NCBI GenBank assembly: GCA_027575765.1
Contig: JANBPT010000070.1
Location: 19,994-83,993, forward strand
Direction: 5' to 3'
From: Tieghemiomyces parasiticus
Taxonomy: Eukaryota; Kickxellomycota; Dimargaritomycetes; Dimargaritales; Dimargaritaceae
Length of the DNA stretch: 64,000 nucleotides
Under the pieces are notes generated by a model. It did not search any database. It had not been told where the DNA came from and worked only from the letters and a program-made list of their open reading frames with translations. The translations under genes and the position numbers were made by a program. Of the stretch, positions 53,241 to 62,908 are shown one piece after another (within the stretch, counting starts at the first letter, position 1; each line of letters opens with the position of its first letter).

Positions 53241-54017
53241 CTAGTAAAGCGGAGGGGGAGGGACATAATAGTAAAGCTCCTTCGGGGTCTCTTTGGCTCG
53301 CATCGAGCCCGGGAAACATTTCTCCATTGTTTGGATGATACGATCGGAAATGATATTGCCTTCGTAGTAGTACGGGTAGGTGATGTAAGTGGGCCGAACT
53401 CCCATTTCGATGCACCGTATATCGATGGTTTCCCGCTGCATCGCGGTAGGAGTAACCACCGGCTTCTCATCACTACCCTGGGGCGGCACCCAGATGTTGA
53501 GGTATTCGGGGCGGTATTCAAAATTATCATTTTTTGCCTGGGCCTTACGCGCGTCCCGGAACTGTTCGATCAGCCAGCGGTCAGTCTGCGTGGTGATATC
53601 TTGTTTGCTGACCGGGCTGGTGAACGGATAAGCGTCCTGGGTAATGGTGGTGCTGTCCTTAAGCATCATGCAGTCGATCATCTGCTCGCTCTCGCCCTTA
53701 AACGTGGAAACGTTGCCCACGGGTGACTTCTCTTCATGCTTAAGGTTGGCATCCTCATAGTCACGGTTCGTCGCGTCGTTTCCGAGGGCGGTAGTAGCAT
53801 CCTCATTAGTCGTGGCGTGGTTTCTAGTGGGTGCGTATTCATTATTCCGCTCGGAATAATCGTAAAAGGCACCCGTTTCCGGTTCAATGGGTACAAACGG
53901 CGGGGATTCAACACCGTCGTCTGTGGTGTCGATCACAGAGGGACGAGGGATGCTGGCGGCCTGAGTCGACAGGTTCAAAGCGGCTAGACCGATAATAGCT
54001 AAACCAATCTTCATCAT
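53241..54017 (-). CDS. Secreted protein of unknown function
   Basis: The 258-residue protein starts at the ATG at 54017, one codon before a second Met. Residues 1-21 (MMKIGLAIIGLAALNLSTQA) form a signal peptide. The middle (about 30-110) is acidic, Asn/Thr-rich and low complexity. The C-terminal 150 residues are more ordered: SKQDITTQTDRWLIEQFRDA, YRPEYLNIWVPPQ, GVRPTYITYPYYYEGNI and EKCFPG, ending YYYVPPPPLY. There are three cysteines (near MIDCMM, IRCIEM and EKCFPG). One sequon (NVS) lies near residue 105. I recognise no family. The sequence just before the ATG (TTTCAG then GTCCACC) may be the end of a leader intron. Signal peptide and an orphan, aromatic-rich C-terminal domain would suit a cell-wall or effector-like protein, which is inference. 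Confidence 0.75.
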   Translation of the reverse strand: MMKIGLAIIGLAALNLSTQAASIPRPSVIDTTDDGVESPPFVPIEPETGAFYDYSERNNEYAPTRNHATTNEDATTALGNDATNRDYEDANLKHEEKSPVGNVSTFKGESEQMIDCMMLKDSTTITQDAYPFTSPVSKQDITTQTDRWLIEQFRDARKAQAKNDNFEYRPEYLNIWVPPQGSDEKPVVTPTAMQRETIDIRCIEMGVRPTYITYPYYYEGNIISDRIIQTMEKCFPGSMRAKETPKELYYYVPPPPLY

Positions 54018-54204
54018 GGAGCGGTGGACCTGAAAGTGAAGTGGGGTGTGTAGGATATGGAGAGCAGCAGGGGATAAGTGGCCGTGCTCGGTATGGTTTG
54101 GGAGGGTAGGGGGGAAATTGAGGTAGAGGGGTGCCAAATAGGTCAAAGTGTGAATGAAGCAAAAGGCGGTACGGAATATCGAGGTTGGATGTCCAGCTGG
54201 CCGA

Positions 54205-54212
54205 CTTATATA
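54205..54212 (-). promoter_or_regulatory. Candidate TATA box of the secreted-protein gene
   Basis: TATATAAG on the minus strand lies about 190 bases before the ATG at 54017, leaving room for a leader with the suspected leader intron. Confidence 0.4.
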
Positions 54213-54569
54213 GAGTAATAGGCGGCCAGCTTAGGCGTTTGGGAAGAGGAAAGCACACATTCCGCCCATTATGCGTGGTCCCACCCGCTTCGTCTGCTGT
54301 ACCACGGTTAGGGCCTTTTCCAACCCCGATTGCTGGAAAAGTGTTCAGCCCAAACTCACCTTGTTTTGCTTCCCCCTTCCGTTCACCTTTACAACGGACC
54401 AGATGAGACATGCGTCACCCTGGCTATATAGTATCACCTTACCCTCCATTACCCCCCCTCTCACTGCTTCCGTCCCGTGGTTGCACCAGACCTCCGTTCG
54501 TAGCTGCACAACTACGCCCCCATTCGATCCACCCCTCTTTGTCAATTACCTACCAGCCGAAGTAGTACA

Positions 54570-54635
54570 GAGAGAAAGAGAGAGAGAGAGAGAGGGAGAG
54601 AGAGAGAGGAAGAAGGAGAGGAGGAAGAGCATAGT
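54570..54635. repeat. GA-rich microsatellite
   Basis: About 65 bases of near-continuous purine, mostly GA dinucleotides with a few GG and AA interruptions. Confidence 0.9.
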
Positions 54636-55227
54636 GACACTACAAGTGGGCGACACCTTTGGGTTGTCCGGGTGCTATCTATAATGTACGCCGCGCACCC
54701 TCTTGCCTGTCACACCCGTTGACGTGCCTCGAAAGTTATCCTGTCGGCTTCAGCAATCCCCTACCTTGTGGCTAACCATCGTCTGGGATCATGTATATTG
54801 CTATAATGGCTGAAAGCCAATGAACTCTCTCTCCCTTAGCGACACAGGATCCAACTTTTGTGGCGCAGGGGCTTCTCTATTCGGCCACTAGGTTCCTTGC
54901 AGATGAGATCCAGGTACCAAAACAAACGCTCCAGCCACCAACAACCTCTCCTCTTCTGGCCGTGGCATGGATGCCTCCTTGAGGATTATACAACGCCGGT
55001 GTCCGATGGTGTGATCGTGATAGCAAGCGGACCATGGTGCAAAACCCAGCATGGTCCGAATTAACGTATAGGGAGGTGTCTCTTACGTTGAAGAAGTATG
55101 CACAACTAAAATAAACACCTACTAAGTAACATTATCTATTTGCTTGGTAAAGAACGAGGAAAGTGGTCCAAATGACAACAGACGGTCTGAATGCATGATG
55201 GTCGATATCTCGACGCACCGATGCCTA

Positions 55228-56970
55228 CTAAACAATCACCAGGTTCTCCAGGTGGCCCTTGACCGCGGCGCCCGTATTGGTTAAGTCCAGCAGGAACGTA
55301 TCGTGACCGTAGATGGAGTCCAGTTCGTAGTAAGTGACGCGTTGGTTACCACCCCGCCGTAGGGCCTGAGCAATCTCCTGCTGCTGCCACACGGGGAACA
55401 AAATGTCCGACTTGACACCCAGGACAAGCGTCGGGATCTGGATGGCCCGCAGGCCTTCGATGAGGTTGAGTTCGTCGCCGTAGGCGTCCTCTAGCTGGTC
55501 AATGTTGCCGTGGGGTTCGGCATCGGTCCGGTGGTGGTGGTAGTGGTGGGCGGAAAGGTGACAGGCGGGTGATGACGACGGTGACGATGTGTCCAGTAGT
55601 GTACGGGCGGGAGCCGCATCCGTGGGGGTCGGGGGTTGTGAAGCCTGGCTGGCCGATGGGGAAGGGCCAGTCACCAAGGGAGAACGGGGAATACCCGGGT
55701 AGGCTGCGGCTTCCTCAGCCCGTAGGGCGGGGCCGTCGTCCGCGTGTTGGGCCAAATTGCGATGGCGGTGGTCCAATAGGGACCGCAGGGCGGGGCCCGA
55801 CAAGTCAAAGAGGTCCATGGCCTTCGAAATGTAGAGTAGCGAGTTAGGATCGTACTGCAGGCAAAACTTTTCGCCCTGGTGGTCGAGGTAGGACTCAATC
55901 AAAAAATCCGGGCAGAACTCGGGCAGTCGATGGTCGTCGGCAGCCAGCGAGGTAGGTGGTTTCCCACCGCCACCGGCGGTTGACGCTGCCGCCGCGGGAT
56001 CCAAACGCTTCCGGCCGAACCGTTTACCCCACTCGGGTCCCGACCGATAACTGATGGTGGCGATCTCCCGGGCCAGTTTCATCCCGGCGTGCGGCGGGAT
56101 CCCGCCGTCGTCGTCGTGGTAGTAATGACCCTTCCGCCAGTGGGGGTCTGACATGAGCACCTGGCGCTGAACGTGGCGCAGGGCGATCGAGTACGGGTGA
56201 GACCGTGCGCAGGCCGAAATGGTGACCAGCCGGCCTACCCGGTCCGGGTACATGACAGCGGCGGCCAACGACTGCATCCCGCCCATGCTGGCTCCGACGC
56301 TGGCGTGTAGCCGGTAGATCCCCAGGTGGTCCAGGAGGTGGAACTGAGCGCGGACCATGTCGTGAATGGTGAGGATCGGGAACGTGGTGGCATATCGCCG
56401 GGTTGTCACCGGGTCCCGAGAGGACGGGCCCGTTGACCCGTAGCAACTTCCCAGAACGTTGGTGCAGACTACGAAGAACTTGTCCGTATCGATGGCCTGC
56501 CCCGGCCCGATGAAGCGCTCCCACCACCCTGGGGCCGGGTTGGCTGCGTGGCTGCGCGCGTGGCTGTTGGCTGACAGCCCGGTGTGGATGAGGATAGCGT
56601 TGGTCTGGCCAGCGTTGAGGGTACCCCAAGTCTCGTAGGCCAGGCGGAAGCCCTGTGGGAGCCAACCGCCGTAGTCGCACAGGAACGGCCGGTCGTGGAC
56701 GAAGCTATGGTGACCCACAGGGGCCCGGTTGTCCACCTGGCTAGCCGCTACCGGGTCGTTCTGCAGCTGGCGGGTTCTTTCTTCCATGCGATCTACGCAG
56801 GGGAAAATCCGTTTGGCATCAGGCGGCTGGCTGTTCGACGAGTAAGTCCGAGGTAGCCGAGTTATCAAACCGCCGGAAAGGCGCAGCCCGAAAGTGCTGA
56901 GGCCCCCCGGAGCCGAGCTCCGAGCTAGCAGGTCTGGGCGCCGGAAAAGGACCGTCTTCACCACCTGCAT
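55228..56970 (-). CDS. Homoserine/serine O-acyltransferase (MetX/CysA family), probably mitochondrial
   Basis: The 580-residue alpha/beta hydrolase is encoded in one exon. The N-terminal 60 residues are basic and Ser-rich (LFRRPDLLARSSAPG, RLPRTYSS), fitting a mitochondrial import sequence. The core starts FRLAYETWGTLN and continues ILIHTGLSANSHARSHA, GWWERFIGPGQAIDTDKFFV, CTNVLGSCYGSTGPSSRDPV and the nucleophile elbow VGASMGGMQSL (Ser228). The triad is completed by Asp522 (LGVKSDILFPVWQ) and His556 (YGHDTFLL). The HTGLSA and GCYGSTGPSS-like segments are closer to the fungal CysA/Cys2 serine O-acyltransferase branch than to yeast Met2, and mitochondrial targeting also fits that branch. It acylates serine or homoserine for cysteine or methionine synthesis using acetyl- or succinyl-CoA. 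A low-complexity insert of about 90 residues (roughly 405-495, Pro/Ser/His-rich) separates the lid from the last strands. Which amino acid is used cannot be settled from sequence alone. Confidence 0.9.
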   Translation of the reverse strand: MQVVKTVLFRRPDLLARSSAPGGLSTFGLRLSGGLITRLPRTYSSNSQPPDAKRIFPCVDRMEERTRQLQNDPVAASQVDNRAPVGHHSFVHDRPFLCDYGGWLPQGFRLAYETWGTLNAGQTNAILIHTGLSANSHARSHAANPAPGWWERFIGPGQAIDTDKFFVVCTNVLGSCYGSTGPSSRDPVTTRRYATTFPILTIHDMVRAQFHLLDHLGIYRLHASVGASMGGMQSLAAAVMYPDRVGRLVTISACARSHPYSIALRHVQRQVLMSDPHWRKGHYYHDDDGGIPPHAGMKLAREIATISYRSGPEWGKRFGRKRLDPAAAASTAGGGGKPPTSLAADDHRLPEFCPDFLIESYLDHQGEKFCLQYDPNSLLYISKAMDLFDLSGPALRSLLDHRHRNLAQHADDGPALRAEEAAAYPGIPRSPLVTGPSPSASQASQPPTPTDAAPARTLLDTSSPSSSPACHLSAHHYHHHRTDAEPHGNIDQLEDAYGDELNLIEGLRAIQIPTLVLGVKSDILFPVWQQQEIAQALRRGGNQRVTYYELDSIYGHDTFLLDLTNTGAAVKGHLENLVIV

Positions 56971-58533
56971 GGATCGTCAGCGGGGTAAAGTGGTGCTAAT
57001 GTGGGGACAGGGTAACCGATATGTATAGGCTGAATGGGGGAAAACGGCAATTCGTGGCAAGCGACGCGATAATGTCATTAATAAACTATCCTGGGGCTGG
57101 TGGATGACGGGGTGAGACGGACTAACGGCCGCCAAGTCCATCCTACCCAGCTCATTTAAGTCCTGCGTCCGCTGGATTTCAGCTGGTGCGGTTCGGGGCT
57201 TCGAAACTGAACCAGTTGGTCAGCTAGCGTTGGCTCTATTAAAGTGAATACAAAAGTGAGGGGGGGGGGAGAACCAACAAGCACCCAAGTGGCGAGTGTA
57301 CCCGACTGTGGTAGCCGGATGTCAGTCATTGCCCGACCTTACCGGCCACGGCTGGCTTCAAAGGCACGTTGTACGAAGCTGGTGGGCTGGGTAGCGTGTG
57401 TAGCACAGGCCATGGTTCACGAGACGAGATGGGGATTCACCAGGGCCCAATGCCTTTGGGAGGTAAGAGTGTGGTCAAGGCAGGGCCAAAAGGTCTTCCC
57501 TTTCACTTACCAAGACACCGTGGGGCTAATGAGACTGCGGTTCTTTGATGGGCTAGGTGGTGTATTGAGAAGTAGTACGGAGAATGAGAAGGACGGGTCA
57601 ATTACTACCGGGAAAGGTAGGGGCAAGGTGGCGAAGTAAAGTGGAGGGTGGAAATGGAAGGACAGCAGATGGCGCGAAAGAAATCGGTGACGTCGCCACA
57701 CAACTGCTAGAACGGCCTTGGAGCTACCGAGGGTAAGGTTAGCGAGTGCACCCTTCCGCTAACCATGTGAAAGCCACTCCACACCTCCCTCCTTCAGCCA
57801 GGACGAGCGAGGCCTCTCATCACTGCCTTTTTTACGCCCTGGCTCTAGGAATTGGTACGGGTCAAGACCACCTCCAAAGCAACGGTTAGGTAGGGTTCTC
57901 AAGGCTGGTTACTCTCCCCTCGTCCTCACATTTCCTTAATAAAAGGTTACACCATGGGGTATAAGGGTGACGGTGACTACATGGGTGGGTGACGTGACTG
58001 TCGAAAACGGCTGTTACGGATCCCTCTATCCTTGCAAACAACAGTCACACTACCAACCCGCCCATGAAACGAGAGTTCGGCGTATTCCACCTGTGATAAG
58101 GGAAGTCTCTCGATTCCCCGGGCTTTGGCTAAATGTGGCTGTGCAAGGTTTGGTCCCTGGGCTGCTGGTGCCGCGGCTATCAGTGGCTGCGGCTGCCAGG
58201 TCCTCTTTCTTTGTCACACCCTGCTCTCGACCAGCACTGGATATGAACTTTCACCCCTTACCCCCATCGTTTCAACCCTACGTATCCTATGGGCTCATAT
58301 TTCTTGGTACCTGTTTATAGTTGAAAACCACTCCTGAAAACCCAACCTTGGCCAGCCGTAGTGACCAGCCAATATGCCGGCAGTATAATCTCTTATGGAA
58401 AGGCAGGGTCGCAGTTATCAGGCGGACCGATTCACGCGGTCGCCATAGTACCATCTCGAAATGAAAGCGGGCTGGGGGGGGGCGTCGCCCCCCCTTCGCT
58501 CTTCCTTGGCCCCCCCCGTTGGTTTACAGTCGA
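56971..58533. other. Intergenic, no gene recognised
   Basis: About 1.6 kb between the acyltransferase start and the UCH37-like stop. Short frames only (longest 131 codons at 57244-57639, plus, without family resemblance). A C7/G7-rich patch lies near 58470-58515, just downstream of the UCH37-like stop. Confidence 0.5.
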
Positions 58534-60533
58534 CTATGGTCGGGTACGCGGCCGCTTGTGTCGCTTAGCTTCCTCAATTAGCCCGTCGAGCTGACCCTTA
58601 CCCGCCAGCTGGCGGACCAGGTTGTACAGGAGCGGAATGAAGTTGTGCTTACGCATGACGTTGTCGCTCCGGTACCGCTTCAGTTTCATCTGCTCCACCG
58701 TCAACTTGTAGCTAAGAGCATTCTTCTCATCCTCCAGGGCGATGATGCGAGCTTGGAGGCCCTGGATACTGTCGTCCCGGGACCCGGTGTCACTCGGAGA
58801 TGCCACAATCGGCTGGTGAGTCTCGGGTGTGGACGGCTCGGTTGGGTGGGCCTTCGGGGTGGACGCCGCGCTCTCGAGTTGGAGCGCCCCAATGCGGACC
58901 TGGATCTCGTGCAGCATCCGGTCGATCTCGGCCATCCGTTTCTGGTAGATGATCGGCCGGCTCTCCACCACCGCCATCAAGTTGAACCGGATCTCAGAGT
59001 TGGCGTAGCGCGCCATGCGGGCCTGTATTATGGGCCGGGCCTTCCGTAGCCAGTCCTGGTCGGTACAGGCGCCATGGTTGATAGGGGCCTCCTGCAGGCC
59101 GTCCAGCTCGTAGAGACAGCCACTGATTGGAACGTAGCTGATGAAGTGAAACAGATCTTCGCTGTCATCCGCAGCGGGCTGCTCTTCATTGACAAAGAGG
59201 TCGGTTCTGACCGAGGATGATAGGAAGGGGGGGGGTGTAATCGTAAGTCGAATCCAGGCGGGTTAGGTCAAGCGGGCCAGTGCCAGGCGGGCAGCCTTGA
59301 AGATCTGGGACGTAAGGTAGACGCGGCGTGGGACTTACCGGGCAAAGGAGTTATGCACCGTCCGGATCAAGTCGCTGTTGGAGATGGCGAGGCCCTTTAA
59401 CTGGTAGGTAGGGAAGGGGCGGTCGGGACCGAAGCGGGGATAAATGACGGGGAAGGGTAGACGTACGGTTAGGCGCTACCACGATCAACACTGCTAACCG
59501 TTATTGCTATAGGTGTGTGAAGGGTCGGATCGGTCAGGGTGCTATCAGGCCTACCTCGGGAGAAAATTCTTGCGTAAACTCCTTGAATTGGCCAAGTTCG
59601 TCGCCCAGCTCCACACCCGGCGAGTTAAGTAGAATGGATAGGATAGCCTGTGTAGCACAGGCGTTGTTAATGACCTAGGGGCAGGGTGGACAGGCATTGA
59701 GGCAAATGCAGACTGTGTTAGAGGATCAGCAGATGCATTAGCAAGGGGGAAGAGGCCAGGCCGCCCGAGTACGACGATTATCCGCCTTCGCGGCATCGCT
59801 CCTGAAATAGTTACCGGGACCTCAAAGCCCCGCGAGGAGTACTAAGTGCCCCGGCGTGGGTCGCATACTGACCGCTGACGTAAATCAGGTCTCTCGCGAT
59901 CAGTGATAGTTGGTACTGGCTGGGCCGAGGCGAAGTTCCAGTCTAACTTGCCAGGTACAGGTACTTACCTGCTTTGCGAAAAAGACGTGACTGTCCTTGT
60001 TGGGCGCATAGTCCGCCTCAGAGTGAGTTCTATGGCTACCAGGTTCCGGCTGCCATTTGAACAAAAATATCAGTCCATAGATAGGACTGGTGGGTGAATG
60101 GGGTCGAGTGGGGGGGTATGGGCTGGTAATTAATTGACTACCTAGGATCAAGGTAGGACCGGGATGGTTTGAGCTCCGGACTGCCAAGTTCAGCTTCGTC
60201 TTTCTGTCCCCTGTACTACCGTGCAGAACTGGACATTAAGCTCCTTCGGACGGCTTACTTGAGCTCTTCGAGTGTCACGTCGTCCAGGCTGTAAATCTCC
60301 TCAACCTGGGTTCCCTTGACGCCCAAATTGGAAATAAGTTCGGTGAACACGCCTGGAGAGGAGTGCAAGGGCGGAAATGGGGCAGGTGAACAGATGGATG
60401 GGGTTAACATCGCGTCAATAAGACTTGGCTATCGTGCTAGTTAGCCTGGGCAGCTGTTGAGATGGGCTTCGGCGCGCCAGACCACGTTACCTGGATCGCT
60501 CTCGATCAGGCACCAGTTTCCAGCGTCAGTCAT
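58534..60533 (-). CDS. UCH37/Uch2-type ubiquitin C-terminal hydrolase (6 exons)
   Basis: Exons are 60533-60491, 60352-60259, 60086-59969, 59674-59555, 59400-59339 and 59206-58534, giving 369 residues. Introns are 132-294 bases and all phases agree; donors are GTAACG, GTAAGC, GTAAGT, GTAGGC and GTAAGT. The protein starts [20 protein letters not shown]. It contains [33 protein letters not shown] (oxyanion Gln85, catalytic Cys91), [30 protein letters not shown] (His166) and LYELDGLQ (Asp181), a complete UCH triad. The C-terminal UCH37-like domain follows: [15 protein letters not shown], a coiled coil, [20 protein letters not shown] and a basic KRHKRPRTR end. That tail in UCHL5/Uch2 binds proteasome Rpn13, where the enzyme trims ubiquitin chains. 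The length matches the family (about 300-370). A short Ser/Thr/Pro linker interrupts the coiled coil. Identification is secure. Confidence 0.95.
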
Positions 60534-62908
60534 GGCGCCACGAGTCGGATGGGGGAATGGGTGGGCAGGGGAGAGAACACGTCGGGTGAGGGCCGGCGCG
60601 GAATGTCAAAGAGCAGAACGATGCAAAGTCAAAGGAGGTGTAGCCGCCGAGCAAAGTCAGGAATTCCAGAATAAAATTATCGTAGGTGAGGTAAGGATGC
60701 CAGCATAAGACCGGTAACCTGGTGGCAGAGTTCGGAAGTTGGCCCCAGTGGTGCACGCAGTGGAAGTTCTATAGGTAAGATAGAACCGCCGACTCGCGCC
60801 CACTGCGCTGCCCAGTGATGACGACGGGCATGCAGAGGAGTAGGTTCAGTCAAGGGGAGCACGTAAACCACCGTGCACGACAAACGCCGGTAAGCTGCAA
60901 AATGGCAGCCTACCTCTATAAAGGCGAGCTGGGGAAGTCGAGGGGAACCTAAATGAATGTAGTGGTTAGTGAAGTGATACTAAAACCGAAAAAGCTAGCG
61001 AGTTCCCTTCCGCCAAATCACCGTTTATCTTCCCAGCTTCACCATTGCAGCCTCCAGCCTGCCAAACCTTCACCACTCCATCTAATATGCCCTACTACTC
61101 ACCGGCAGATATTCGGAATACTTGGAAGAGCCCAGAAGTGAAAGGCGACCTCGGGAACCTCCAGCTTCGCCTCAAGGGGTCAGGCCCGAAGTTGCTTACC
61201 GCTGATGAGCATAACCACACCGATTCTCCTTGGCAAAGCATGGTGGTGCCCCGTTGGCTAAGTAGAGTCTCGCCTGGATATAAGCGGGCTGTCATTCACT
61301 ACATTGTGAAAAGTAAAGCGTGTAATACATGTTAGTCGCTTTCCAGAGACCCTCCCGCGGCCCAGACCTACCGTCTACTGTTTCTCCGCGCCCCTTCCTC
61401 AGGTGCACGCCCTATAATCGATCACAACCTCACTGCGCTAGATGTTCAACCCTTTTACAACTATGGCAATATATCACAGACTATCCTTAAATGAATTATC
61501 GGGCGTCAGTGAAGCAGTCGAGACCCTGGGAGATGCTTGATTGCAATCGGAGCGAGCTAAATAAATGGCAGGGTAAAGACATTAGTGGTTAGGCTCGATG
61601 GCTTATATAGCCGGGAAGTGTGTGGGAGGTCGGTTCTCGGTCTGGGGCTTGGCAGTTAGTAATGAAGGGTTTCCTAAGTCACTTGGTTCGGCCAATTACT
61701 GGTGCGAGGGAAGCTGCGGTCGTTCCTACAGGGCGTCGTGTGTTGCTTGCAGGATTCCATCGGACATCGGCTTTTCTGGATGCTGGCAGCAGTAATATAT
61801 ATATATGAAAGATATGAAGCTATGAAAAGCGTTAAACGTAATAGTGATCCCAGCATTACTATCGCTATGACAAATATACTGTCGTGATAATGCGCCAAGG
61901 TAGGAAATAGGTGGCTGATGTAACATTAGCCCGAGATGCCAAAAAAACAATTGTGCCAAAATATAGCCAAGGTGAAAGTCACTTCCCACCTGCCTTCAAA
62001 ACGGAACCATTTCCTAGAAAAAACAGTCAGATTCTGAGTCTAGTTGCGCCAAGAATTTTGGCATGTCCAGCACAACCTGACTGCTTTCGCTAGAGGTAGT
62101 CTAGGTTTAGTTAAATAACATACTACGGGGCTCTCACGAATTGTAAGCTCGACGCCTCAGGCCAGCAATTTAATGGACAACCACCATACTCCAATCAAAC
62201 GAGCCGGAGTTCTCGCAGAATCCTGGCAGCGTCGCTAATCCCGCACAATTGACAAAGACTGCTCGTCGATACAATTGGGTCCCCCATTCCCGCTGTACAG
62301 TTGCGAAGAGCCAGAATAGCATAAACCGTTTGCTATAGCCAGTCTTGACTCGGATAACTCGGCCAGAAACCGCTGTCCTGATTGACCCCAAGTAAACGGG
62401 AGTCGGTACCGACTGTCACAACAGCACGTAAAAGGATGGCGCCTACTTGTTTAGTGCTGACTGGGTGCATACAGGGCGGAACAAATCGATTCGCTCTTGG
62501 CCTAGCGAGCATGCAAGAAAATCTGCACATAATCCGTACGGAACTCAAATAAGAAATCTATTTATCACCAGGTCACAGCGACCCGGAGTTATTTAAGATA
62601 GCCAGAGACAGATGCCTCGTAAGGAAGTGAAAAATGGACTAGTGCCAACCTTCCGTTAGCGGGTTATGTGTGATATAGAGTGGGATAGAGAATGGTACTA
62701 ATCATAAGGGAAGAAAAAAGGGAAACTCTGGTTGCTGACCCGCAAGTGATTGGGGGTCAGGTAATCGGACTCACACTATACGGTCGAAACAGTTTCGAGA
62801 TGGGCGATACGGGTAATAAAGATAAGTGGACCCGCTGTCAGACGTCAGCAGCTTGCCGACTTAGAGGGTAAATTGGTTGGCGAGATTCCAGTCACAAAAA
62901 GACAACAT
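60534..62908. other. Intergenic, no gene recognised
   Basis: In 2.4 kb no family is seen. One frame with an ATG at 61086 (to 61335, plus; MPYYSPADIRNTWKSPEVKG at its start) reads reasonably polar for 82 codons, but I find no relative, and its codon use differs from neighbouring genes. Alternating AT runs lie near 61794-61805. The right end is AT-richer and holds the 3' side of the repeat protein. Confidence 0.45.

Larger units (their letters stand above)
54018..55227. other. Intergenic, contains a GA-rich repeat
   Basis: About 1.2 kb with no recognised gene. The left part is the promoter of the secreted protein gene, including a TATA-like motif. A (GA)-rich track lies at 54570-54635. The rest has only short frames. 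Confidence 0.5.
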
